From contig NC_087065.1 of the NCBI RefSeq assembly GCF_963678635.1, positions 8,269,209 through 8,333,208 of the forward strand: a stretch of DNA of 64,000 nucleotides, read 5' to 3'. Position 1 is the first letter of the stretch; each line of letters starts with the position of its first letter. This document shows, one piece after another, positions 1 through 21,655 of this stretch. A model generated the notes under the pieces. That model saw only the letters and a program-made list of their open reading frames with translations, searched no databases and had not been told where the DNA came from. Origin of the DNA: Symsagittifera roscoffensis (lineage: Eukaryota > Xenacoelomorpha > Acoela > Convolutidae). The position numbers and the translations under genes were made by a program.

Positions 1-4
1 TGTT

Positions 5-745
5 ATGCACATGACAAAAACATGCACTGGAATATCTGAAACTGCCATCCTTGGAATTTCGGAGATCAGCCAGAACGTCCTCCTGCTCTGTAACTGTTGT
101 GTTGGAAACAATAGGAAAGAGTCGATGATCAACGATTTGATGCAAACCCGTCCATCCATTGCTGAAACAAAACTAAATGAAATCGCCGAACAATTCTCTA
201 CTTTTAAACAAGAGATAGATTCACTTAAGCAAAAGATAGATGAAACAAGCAAAAAACCACAAAACAGAAATGAGCCAAAGCAACCTGCCTTAAACAAACC
301 AGAATCAAGCTATAACGGAATCCGGATAAGAGGACTGCTTGAACTGGGCTCAAAAAGTTCAAGAGATAGACACGAACACGACTTGGAAGAGGTGAACAAA
401 CTGTTTGCGTTCTTAACAGTTGAAGCAAAAATCACAGATTTAAAACGTTTAGGAAAATACGAAGAAGGAAAAAGGCCACGCACAATAGTTGTAAATGTTT
501 CAAATGAATGGCAAAAACGACTGATACTAATGTCCTTGGCAAAATTGAAAAACTACGACAAAACTGTCTTTGTGTCAAAAGAGCTCAGCCCAAGTGAATT
601 TCTGATTGAGAACAAACTTCTTATGAAAAGACGAACAATGATAGAAACTGGAGTATCAGCTAAAAACCTAAGGCTAAGGGACCTTGTCCTTTACCAATAT
701 GACGAAGAAAGTGGAAATTGGAAAAAAGTCGAAGAAAGCAATTGA
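5..745 (+). CDS. LINE-A ORF1 protein (RNA-binding, coiled-coil)
   Basis: A 246-codon frame lies immediately upstream of the EN/RT frame with a 24-base gap. The N-terminal third is a Lys/Glu-rich heptad-like stretch (about residues 50-90, with EIDSLKQKIDE) that should form a coiled coil. The second half resembles the RRM-like domain of CR1-group ORF1 proteins, with a basic segment around RLGKYEEGKRPRTIVVNV. No CCHC knuckle is seen. ORF1 proteins of this group bind element RNA and act as nucleic-acid chaperones; here that role is inferred from position and composition. The first Met lies 5 bases from the window edge, so the real start may be different. The first ~30 residues look unlike the rest and may be 5' UTR. 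Confidence 0.7.
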   Translation: MHMTKTCTGISETAILGISEISQNVLLLCNCCVGNNRKESMINDLMQTRPSIAETKLNEIAEQFSTFKQEIDSLKQKIDETSKKPQNRNEPKQPALNKPESSYNGIRIRGLLELGSKSSRDRHEHDLEEVNKLFAFLTVEAKITDLKRLGKYEEGKRPRTIVVNVSNEWQKRLILMSLAKLKNYDKTVFVSKELSPSEFLIENKLLMKRRTMIETGVSAKNLRLRDLVLYQYDEESGNWKKVEESN

Positions 746-769
746 CTACCTACTGCCAAGTATTTAAAA

Positions 770-3658
770 ATGTTATGCCTAAATGTCAGAAGTATTTTAG
801 ACATCAACAGAAGAATAGCTCTTTCAAATGCCATTTTACAAACAGACTACGATATACTATGTCTCACAGAGACATGGCTGGTAAAGGAAATACCAGATAA
901 AGCTCTGCATTTGGCTGGTTTTAATATAATTCGCAAAGATAGAAAAAACTCCACTTTAAAAACCAATCACGGAGGCGTACTCATGGCGATAAAAGAAAAT
1001 GTGCATTACGAAGAAATTGATGCTCAAATAGAAAATGAAGAATGCATAGTGGCCAAACTAACAGGTGAAACTGGGCATCATCAAATACTCTGCTGTGTTT
1101 ATAATCCCCCGAAAAACAGTAAATACCAATGGAAACAACAAAACTTCATCAGTTTGTTCGAAAACCTAACAAAATTACAAATACAATACAACTGTAACGC
1201 AGTGTCGATTACGGGAGATATAAATTTTGAATACACTCATTGGAAAATGATGCACTCAAAGGACAAATATGAAAATGCAGTGTTAAAAAAGCTCATTGAA
1301 CTTGACTATGAACAATTATTCGACTCCAAAAAAAAGCAGCTTGATGTTTTATTAACAAACAACCCTGGAGTAATACTCAACTGGCACACGGACCATTCAG
1401 CAACAAACGCATACAGCATCGACAAAGTTTCTTGCTCAGATCATTATGCTTACTCTGCAACAATTAACATGGAAGCCAGTATCAAAGAAATAAACAAAGA
1501 TGAAAGTCTGGCGTTTAACAGAGCCGATTGGAAGATAATAAATCAAGAAATAAAAGACAAACCTTTCATACCGTATTGTTACAGTAATGTAAATGAGCTC
1601 CTTCGTCAGTGGTATGCATGGTTATGGGACAAAATAAAGAACAATGTACCCAAGGTTACATCACACAGATCAACTCTCCCCCCATGGGTGAAGCCAAGTA
1701 CGTCTCACATGCTAAAAAGAGTACAAACCTTAAAACGGCGTATCGATCGGCAAAACAAACCTAATTTAAGCATTATCCTAAAACACAAAAAACTGGAAAA
1801 AAATCTTCAAATAGCATTGACTGCAGATCAAGCAATTTACGAAGAAACAGTAACAAGCAGTAGACGATTCAGTGACCTGCAAAAATACTTGAACAAAATA
1901 AGTAGTTCCAGGAAATATCCCCAAAAAATGTTCTACAAGGAAAAATCCACAAGAGATGACACCCAAAAAGCTACATTTTTTAACGAATTTTTCATCAGTG
2001 TATATCAAAAGGAATCAATTCCTAACCCTCTCGCACGAAATACAAACTGTTCTCCTACAGAAGAAATCTGTACACAAATACACATTGAAGAAACCAAAAT
2101 CCAATACATTCTCAAAAATCTTTTAACAAATAAAGCGTCAGGTTTTGATGGTATAGGTAATATAATCCTAAAAAATCTTTCTGAAACTCTGTCAAAATCG
2201 CTCTATCTTCTCTTCCGCACATTCATTAACAAGCGGCTCTTCCCGACCTACTGGAAAACAAGTCAAGTGGCCCCAATTTTTAAAGAAAAGAACAAGGCGT
2301 CAGTCGAGTGCTACCGCCCAATTAGCCTCTTATGCTCCGCCTCGAAGGTCTTCGAAAAAATTATCTTTGATAATATATACCCCAAAGTTCAACCTTTCCT
2401 GGAAAACGCACAATACGGCTTCCGGCAAAAAAGGTCAGCAGTACTACAAATGGTACAATTTTTGAGCAAAGTATATGAACTCTACGATGACAAAAATGTT
2501 CAAACACTCTCAGTCCTTTATCTAGATTTTTCTAAAGCCTTTGATAAAGTTCCTCATAGTATCCTAGTCGCCAAACTACGGAACATAGGTCTAAGCATTC
2601 AAATACAAGACATAATACAAGACTATCTAACAGATAGAATGCAGTTTGTGAAAATCAATAAAAGTTCATCAACTCTGAAAGAAGTAACTAGCGGTGTACC
2701 ACAGGGCTCAATTCTTGGCCCTCTACTTTTTATCATATTCATTAACGACTTTCCCAAATGCATTGAGAATTCAGATTGTTTTGGCTATTGTGACGATATG
2801 AAGATCTTGTCTACTGAAGAAATTCATCTGCAAAAAGACACGGCAAATGTTGAAAAATGGTGCAAAGAAAATAAAATGCCGCTGAATGAAGATAAATGTA
2901 ATTTGTTAAACCTCAAAGGGAAAATGGAAGTTACACTATTTAATACAAATGTTGATACCGCAAAGACCCAAAAAGACTTAGGTATTTTAATGTGTCACAA
3001 CCTTTCGTGGTCAGTAAATGCTGAAAATCGCATATCAAAAGCAATGGGAGCTTTTTACAAAATCAAACGAAATATCTCGAAAAAAACATCTTTAAAGTCA
3101 AAATTAAACTTATACTGCGGATACATCGTACCAATCATAAGCTATGCATCGCAAACATGGTATCCGAACAAAGCAGAATTAAGACAACTAGAAAGAGTAC
3201 AAAAACGAGCGACATCTTGGATTACAAATAACTTCAAAATGAGTTATACTGAAAGACTGAAATTTTTAAAGCTCCTTCCACTCTCAATGTACTTTGAATT
3301 ACACGACATATTGTACTTAGTTTCACTACTAAAAAATAAACATGACATTGATTTGAATACAATTATTCATAAAAACGAATCACGAACGAGACAAGCAACA
3401 CGTGGTGAGATTGCTGTTCATGCAACAAGACTGAAAAAGTCAAATGAAAATTATTATATACGTTCTATTACGCTATACAACTACTTTAGCCAAATTGTGG
3501 ACTTCGAAAATCAAGATTATGACAGCCTGAAAATATCTATAACAAACACGTTTTGGAAATTCTTCAACAGAAATTTTGCAGAAAACAACTTGTGTATGTG
3601 GAGAATTCTTTGCTGGTGTGGAAACTGCAACCCACCGGGAAAAATTATGAACTTATAA
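770..3658 (+). CDS. LINE-A ORF2: APE-type endonuclease plus reverse transcriptase
   Basis: An uninterrupted 962-residue polyprotein. The N-terminal apurinic-type endonuclease shows CLTETWL, GDINFE, a weak LDVLL and SDHYA (residues ~1-230). The reverse transcriptase follows (about 450-750) with [34 protein letters not shown] and the catalytic block FGYCDD. The second position of the usual [YF]xDD block is Cys rather than the more common Ala; both catalytic Asp are kept. The C-terminus ends with a Cys-containing segment (CMWRILCWCGNC). The enzyme nicks target DNA and copies element RNA by target-primed reverse transcription. The ATG at 770 follows ORF1 by 24 bases, so re-initiation or bypass would be needed for translation. 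An open frame of this length suggests recent insertion. Confidence 0.92.
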   Translation: MLCLNVRSILDINRRIALSNAILQTDYDILCLTETWLVKEIPDKALHLAGFNIIRKDRKNSTLKTNHGGVLMAIKENVHYEEIDAQIENEECIVAKLTGETGHHQILCCVYNPPKNSKYQWKQQNFISLFENLTKLQIQYNCNAVSITGDINFEYTHWKMMHSKDKYENAVLKKLIELDYEQLFDSKKKQLDVLLTNNPGVILNWHTDHSATNAYSIDKVSCSDHYAYSATINMEASIKEINKDESLAFNRADWKIINQEIKDKPFIPYCYSNVNELLRQWYAWLWDKIKNNVPKVTSHRSTLPPWVKPSTSHMLKRVQTLKRRIDRQNKPNLSIILKHKKLEKNLQIALTADQAIYEETVTSSRRFSDLQKYLNKISSSRKYPQKMFYKEKSTRDDTQKATFFNEFFISVYQKESIPNPLARNTNCSPTEEICTQIHIEETKIQYILKNLLTNKASGFDGIGNIILKNLSETLSKSLYLLFRTFINKRLFPTYWKTSQVAPIFKEKNKASVECYRPISLLCSASKVFEKIIFDNIYPKVQPFLENAQYGFRQKRSAVLQMVQFLSKVYELYDDKNVQTLSVLYLDFSKAFDKVPHSILVAKLRNIGLSIQIQDIIQDYLTDRMQFVKINKSSSTLKEVTSGVPQGSILGPLLFIIFINDFPKCIENSDCFGYCDDMKILSTEEIHLQKDTANVEKWCKENKMPLNEDKCNLLNLKGKMEVTLFNTNVDTAKTQKDLGILMCHNLSWSVNAENRISKAMGAFYKIKRNISKKTSLKSKLNLYCGYIVPIISYASQTWYPNKAELRQLERVQKRATSWITNNFKMSYTERLKFLKLLPLSMYFELHDILYLVSLLKNKHDIDLNTIIHKNESRTRQATRGEIAVHATRLKKSNENYYIRSITLYNYFSQIVDFENQDYDSLKISITNTFWKFFNRNFAENNLCMWRILCWCGNCNPPGKIMNL

Positions 3659-3725
3659 ACGAGGGTTCAAAACCCATGGAGAAATCCTAAAGCCTACACT
3701 ACTACTACTACTACTACTACTACTA

Positions 3726-4039
3726 AATGCATGATCAATGATTGAAAAAGAACGGATATCTGAATTTCATTGTTTTATAAATTATATCTATTCTGATCAT
3801 AATTGAAACTTGGTTTTACATTGGAAATTGTGTGGTTTCGCTTGCAATTTCTCTACTTCGGATTTAACGCCTGATGTAGTTATAAAATTGTTGTGAACTG
3901 TAGTGGAGCTTCATCGACAAAGTGATGAAAATGACGCTTTCTTGATTCATGATCGAAAATGAACGGATATCTGATTTTTTTTTTCAAATGTAAAACTCTA
4001 TTAAGCTAAGTGAAGCTCTTTTCTGGCGTTATCTGTCTA

Positions 4040-4077
<38 letters not shown>

Positions 4078-4249
4078 ACTATCTATCTATCTATCTATAC
4101 TATATTTAAATGCTGTCTGTCTGAATACCTGCTTTTTTAATTTATTTGATTATGCCTGTCTACCCCTCTCCTAATTTTTCACTTTCAATTTGGTTTCGAC
4201 GATTTAGTTCAAAATAGTACTACTGTCAAACGGTTCAAAGTAGTACTAC
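3726..4249 (+). repeat. Dispersed repeat, copy 1 (pair with 5609-6288)
   Basis: This block is nearly identical to 5609-6288 in intron 2 of HSPA9. It starts AAATGCATGATCAATG, carries a TATC microsatellite (about 4036-4099) and ends near TACTACTGTCAAACGGTT. Copy 1 lacks ~165 bases that copy 2 has just after the microsatellite (about 6000-6165). No open frame or terminal inverted repeat is visible, so its class is unknown. It begins exactly where the ACT tail of LINE-A ends. Confidence 0.85.
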
Positions 4250-4576
4250 TGTAAAAATCCTGACGATGCATATAGTTGTTTGTACACTCTTTGTTGTTTT
4301 TCCTCATCTTGACGCAGCGTAAAGGTAAAGGAAAGGATTTTTACTGGACTTAAGGGGACTGAACTAACCCATGATAAGTGGTTAGTGGGAATCTTATAAA
4401 TCAGCAAATAAAAAAATAGAAGACAATTAAATTGATTTAATTTTTGAAATCAAACTACAAAATCAAAAACAAGGAACAATCTCACCCGAGCTCCCTCTTC
4501 CCCACAGAAAGCCACTTGACAGACCTGCCTCTAAAATTCCTCAGAGGGCGCTCCACAAACGTCAAACATAACAAAT

Positions 4577-4614
4577 CTATTTAATAAGTTTATCACAACA
4601 ATTAGGCTAAATAC
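4577..4614 (+). repeat. Exact 38-bp dispersed repeat, copy 1
   Basis: The 38 bases from CTATTTAATAAG to GGCTAAATAC recur without a mismatch at 33341-33378, in the same orientation; flanks differ on both sides. Copy 2 directly abuts the 5' end of LINE-B. The origin is unknown. Confidence 0.85.
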
Positions 4615-4696
4615 GATGACGGGACTCCTGACTGTAGCCTCTGTTACAATGGTACTTTTCACCTGATTATCCCAGTATTTTGGTTGTACAGAAAAT

Positions 4697-4721
4697 TAAT
4701 TCTTCTTTTTGAAGTTTTCAG
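4697..4721 (+). other. Probable 3' splice acceptor just upstream of HSPA9 start codon
   Basis: A pyrimidine-rich run ending TTTTCAG lies 8 bases before the ATG at 4730. It fits the acceptor of a 5' UTR intron or a spliced-leader trans-splice site. The sequence alone cannot separate the two. Confidence 0.5.
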
Positions 4722-4729
4722 TGCTCAAA

Positions 4730-17947
<13,218 letters not shown>

Positions 17948-18180
17948 CCTAATGCATTTAGTGATCTGACGTCTCACTTGACCTTGTTTCACAATTCACA
18001 CTTCCTCAAAACTACAGAATGTTACTCTTCTATTGCGAAGTTGTTTTTGTAATCCCTACTTGTTATGAGATGGTTCTTTAACTGCTGCCTCCTTATGCGT
18101 TTAACCGAGAAAGTATTTTCCGGAGTTGTGTTCTAGAATGACATGTTTATAAGTTATTTGGAAAAATGAGCGAACTATGG

Positions 18181-18186
18181 AATAAA
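18181..18186 (+). terminator. HSPA9 polyadenylation signal AATAAA
   Basis: A canonical AATAAA lies 234 bases after the HSPA9 stop codon. No earlier canonical hexamer is seen on this strand after the stop. Confidence 0.65.
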
Positions 18187-18439
18187 CATGGTATAAAATG
18201 GTATATATGATTACTCGTATCGAAGTTTCAATTGAATTGAATGCTTATAAGTTCTCTTTTTATTTTTTAATTAATTACAAGTAGCGCGGAATTTTGATTC
18301 ACTGAATACTAATATGTCGGGTTATGATATTGAAAAGTCAGCATGGGCTTATAATTGATCATAAACAGTTAAAATGAATGGTTTTGTTTCGACTCTTGAG
18401 AAGGCAATCAGAAGCACTGTAAAATGTAATTGGTAAAAA

Positions 18440-20400
18440 AAGGGATTAAACGATCAATCCATCTCGTGAGCCTACTTTGGCTTGTCTTAGATCGTTCGCT
18501 GGCGTTTAATGCACTGATCAAAGCTTGATGATCAGTAATGACTGTGAAATTTTCCCCTTATAAATAGTATTTGAAGTGTTCTATCGCCCACACGACCCCC
18601 AATAGTTCTAGCTCATTTACTGAATATTTTTCTTCCAACGAATTTAGAAATCTTGACGCGTATGCAATAGCTACCCACCCCTCTTGTGTGTTATGTTCTA
18701 GGGCCGCGCCGAGTCCATATGTAGATGCATATCATACTACACGTGTATCAAGGTTTTGATCAAAATGTTTATTTCGAGTAATTCCAGCGACTAACTTTTT
18801 AATCCTTTGGAATGCGGATTCATGTTCAGCCGACCAACTAAGTGTTTTGTGCTTGTCTGAATTTTTTAGAAGAGGACGTAGTGCCGCAGCGGCCTGTGCC
18901 AAATGTGGGATATACCTTGTAAGATGATGTATTGATACCATGAAAGTTAAGTTGTTTGAATGTTTTAGGTGGGAAAAGATTTTCGATAGCGTCTGTTTTC
19001 CTTGATAAAGGGGTAGTCCCTTCGCTATCAATGTGAAACCCAAGCCATTCAATTTGTTTGCAAGCAAACTTACATTTATCCAATGATATTGTGAGATTTT
19101 CTTCGTCCAGTTTGTGAAGAACTTTTTCCAGAGTATCTTTATGCTTTTCTACTGATCCTTTCGTAATAATCAAGATGTCATCTTGATACGCATATGTATT
19201 TTTACAATTAGTTAATGTCAGGTCAATTGCTTTCTGGAGTTCTGCCGGCATATCTGTGAGGCCGTAAAATCCAGTTTGAAACTGGTATGTTCCCGTGGCG
19301 TTTCCTCCAATGAGGCTAAAATTGCATTGATCTCTTCTTTTCTTATCCAAAGGGATTTGTAAATATGCGTATCATACGTCAAGAGATGAGAACAATGTTT
19401 GTTCTTTTGGGTAGGATTTTATCGTGTGTGCGATTTTATCGAGTAATAAATCGATGTTCGGCATCTGGTACTTGTTTTCATGAATGAATTTATTAATTTT
19501 CTTTGAATCTAATGCAAGTTTGACCGTTTGATCCTTTTTAGTGTTATTACAGCGGACTGATGAATTGTTTTTCGGAACATTTTTCCAGTTTTATAATGAG
19601 TTTTATAATGTGGATTGGAATACGTCGACGTTTTTCTTGAATCGGTGTAACGTCCGGAATAAATTGTGTTTTCATAACATGGTTTTTTGACTTTCCGATT
19701 CTAACACAAAAATTTGTGAAATTATCTCTTACCCATTGTTTTTATCTCCGGGTGTGATTTTTCTTCTTCTGTTATATTCAGGACCTGTTTATATTGTGAT
19801 TTTTCTTGAACTAATTTTTTTCCGATGTTTGGGAGTAAATTACGACCGAGAATGTTCGCTTTTTGGTCGTCCACCACAATAAATGGGGCCGATTCGATAG
19901 TCCACCCGCCGGATTCTATTGCTAAAATTAGTCGTCCTTTGGGGATGATAACTTTTCCCTATAGCATGCTAGATTTCGTGCTGTATTTTCCAGCGAGATT
20001 TTTTTAAACAAATACTGGATTTATCATTCTGGTGTATTCGACGTGCCGTCGTTTCGTTTAGGAATGACATTGGACTCCCGGAATCCGCGATAGCAAGTAT
20101 TCCAGCTGATTTTGTTTTGAGTTTCACAATATGTCCATTTAAATCTTCATCACTGATATTTACCGTTTGTTTGATTTCAAATGCATCTGCTATTGCCACC
20201 ATGGAGTAGTTATCTCTCTGTAGTTTCTCCCATCCGCTGTGTGATGTGAACTCAGCAAAAGCAACTGGGTCGTTATCTTCGGTTTTGTGAAGTTGACTTT
20301 CATTTTCATTTCTCGCTTCGTCTTCATTGTTCTTTGGAAGAAAGTTTGCATGATGTGAACGACAGACTCTCGCAAAGTGTCCTCGCTTTGCATATTTTGT
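18440..20400 (-). pseudogene. Gypsy pol remnant: protease, reverse transcriptase, RNase H
   Basis: Reading leftwards: an aspartic-protease segment with the active-site motif ADSGSP (frame 19969-20202); a reverse-transcriptase segment with GFYGLTDMP and the catalytic block YQDD (frame 18838-19350); then an RNase H region with LSWSAEHESAFQ and, near 18500-18540, VITDHQAL. The frame changes between these blocks and stops intervene, for example between 18732 and the last RNase H part. The coding block ends near 18440, before any integrase. Reverse transcriptase and RNase H would copy element RNA, but this copy cannot make an intact enzyme. Confidence 0.85.
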
Positions 20401-20418
20401 GCAAATTTTTATCCCGGG

Positions 20419-21372
20419 CTAGACATGTTTGTAGATGGTTAGGGCTGAAAGGTTTCCACATTTATAGCATTGTTTTTGAGAAGTGTAGTTCTGCGGACCT
20501 CTGTTTTGATTTTCCCTTGTGTTTTGGTTTTGTCTTCCGCGCGAGTATTTTCCTCGATTATTGTTCTGGAAATTTGAAGAAAATCCGCCACGACCTCCTC
20601 TAGGTTGGATGTAGCCCATTGGTTCTTGTTTGATCGTCACCGGCGAGGTGGGTCCGATTGGATTTAATTTCATAGTTTTGCTGTGTTCGATGCCCTTTTC
20701 ACGTCTTATTGCATATTCGTATGCTTCTTGTGGCGTTCTTGTTTCCGCTAATAGCTCCTCGGCAATTTTTTCATTGTTCATATGCGCGGTGAACATATCA
20801 CGAACCTATTCATCCTTCTTGTCTCCAGAGTCTGCACGTGAAGCTAGTTCCACCAGATCAGCGTGGAATTGTTCCAGTGTTTCATTTTTTCTTTGTTTAC
20901 GGCAGATAAAATTGTATCTTTCGATTGCTATGATTCTTTGTGTGATAAAAGTGTCTTCCAATACTTGTTTTAATTGTCTTGTCGTTGTCGTTTGTATATT
21001 TAGTCCTGGTCGTTTTTGTTGAACTTGTCTTTGTCCTTCCATGCCTAGACATAGAAATAAATAGCTTCGTACTCTCGCATCCGCCTCGTCCCAGATTACT
21101 CAGTTAAACATAACGCCCTTGTCTCTTGCTTTTTGGCATCTATTTTCCCAATCTACGTTCTTCTCTTGGTTTCTAACCGCTCTGTTTCTTCGTTGTGCAT
21201 CTGTTTCTCCTTGTATTTCGACTTCTAAGATTGGTTTAGTTGGCAGAACGATATCAGGTTTTTCACGTAGCAGATCTTGAATCTCTATTCCATCTTTTGC
21301 GAATAGTGCAAGTTCTACAATTGTGACCCATTTACTCCATTCTAGCGGGGCTCCGCTGATGTTTTTTCCCAA
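20419..21372 (-). pseudogene. Gypsy gag remnant
   Basis: A single reading frame broken by in-frame stops near 21100 and 20806. The central part resembles Gypsy capsid (ETLEQFHADLVELASRAD). It is followed by an Arg/Gly/Asn-rich nucleocapsid stretch (GGRGGFSSNFQNNNRGKY) and the start of a zinc knuckle (CYKCG) whose later ligands are lost at a frame change near 20440. Gag packages element RNA into particles; this copy is not functional. Confidence 0.8.
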
Positions 21373-21405
21373 AATGAATTAATGTTGAGTGGGTTTTTTT
21401 GGATC

Positions 21406-21420
21406 CTGCTGACTGCGCCA
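21406..21420 (-). promoter_or_regulatory. Primer-binding site of the Gypsy element
   Basis: On the - strand TGGCGCAGTCAGCAG follows the LTR directly, the position and style of a tRNA primer-binding site in Ty3/Gypsy elements. Confidence 0.7.
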
Positions 21421-21655
21421 TGTCATACCCTTAGGTATGCTTAATGCTAATATTGAATCCGAATGGATTGGCAAGTCAAAGGTGAATAAGGCAGGCTGAG
21501 AGCATAAATAAGACAACTGGTTCGTAAACTCTTTATTTAAGTTCTGATGATATAAGCTAAACTCTTTGTTAATTTTGTCTTCAAGGTCAACTGACCAGCT
21601 CAACACAATGAGCTTAATAATTTATATAGTACATTGCCAATCCGGCCGGATGACA
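21421..21655 (-). repeat. Gypsy 5' LTR (235 bp)
   Basis: It is bounded by the short inverted termini TGTCAT and ATGACA and directly adjoins the primer-binding site. On the - strand it carries a TATA-like ACTATATAAATTA (21618-21630) and an AATAAA (21532-21537), a promoter and polyadenylation signal in the expected order. The partner LTR is missing. Confidence 0.75.

Larger units (their letters stand above)
1..3725 (+). mobile_element. LINE-A: CR1/jockey-type non-LTR retrotransposon, 5' end cut by window edge
   Basis: Two consecutive long open frames (ORF1p-like, then endonuclease/reverse transcriptase) are followed by a short 3' UTR and a simple-repeat tail of ACT units at about 3698-3725. 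This is the order expected of a CR1/jockey-group LINE, whose 3' ends commonly carry a short microsatellite. Neither frame has a stop or frameshift inside it, so the copy looks young. The 5' end is outside the window and no target-site duplication can be checked. The tail abuts a dispersed repeat (3726 onward) that recurs at 5609, so the LINE may have inserted at or next to that repeat. Assignment to a named clade is not possible by eye. Confidence 0.88.
4250..4729 (+). other. 5' flank of HSPA9
   Basis: An intergenic stretch that should contain the HSPA9 promoter. I see no clear TATA box and no convincing heat-shock element array. It contains a 38-bp segment repeated exactly at 33341, and ends in a pyrimidine-rich tract with an acceptor-like TTTTCAG at 4715-4721. 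Confidence 0.5.
18440..21655 (-). mobile_element. Truncated, decayed Ty3/Gypsy LTR retrotransposon
   Basis: On the - strand the order is LTR, primer-binding site, gag, protease, reverse transcriptase, RNase H, the Ty3/Gypsy order. The sequence stops within or just after RNase H (about 18440); no integrase and no second LTR are found. Gag and pol carry several in-frame stops and frameshifts, so the copy is inactive. It sits in the spacer between HSPA9 and brambleberry. Confidence 0.88.

Noticed and set aside
18440-21655. Endogenous retrovirus with envelope
   Set aside because: No envelope-like frame; the domain order and style are those of Ty3/Gypsy, and it is truncated in RNase H.
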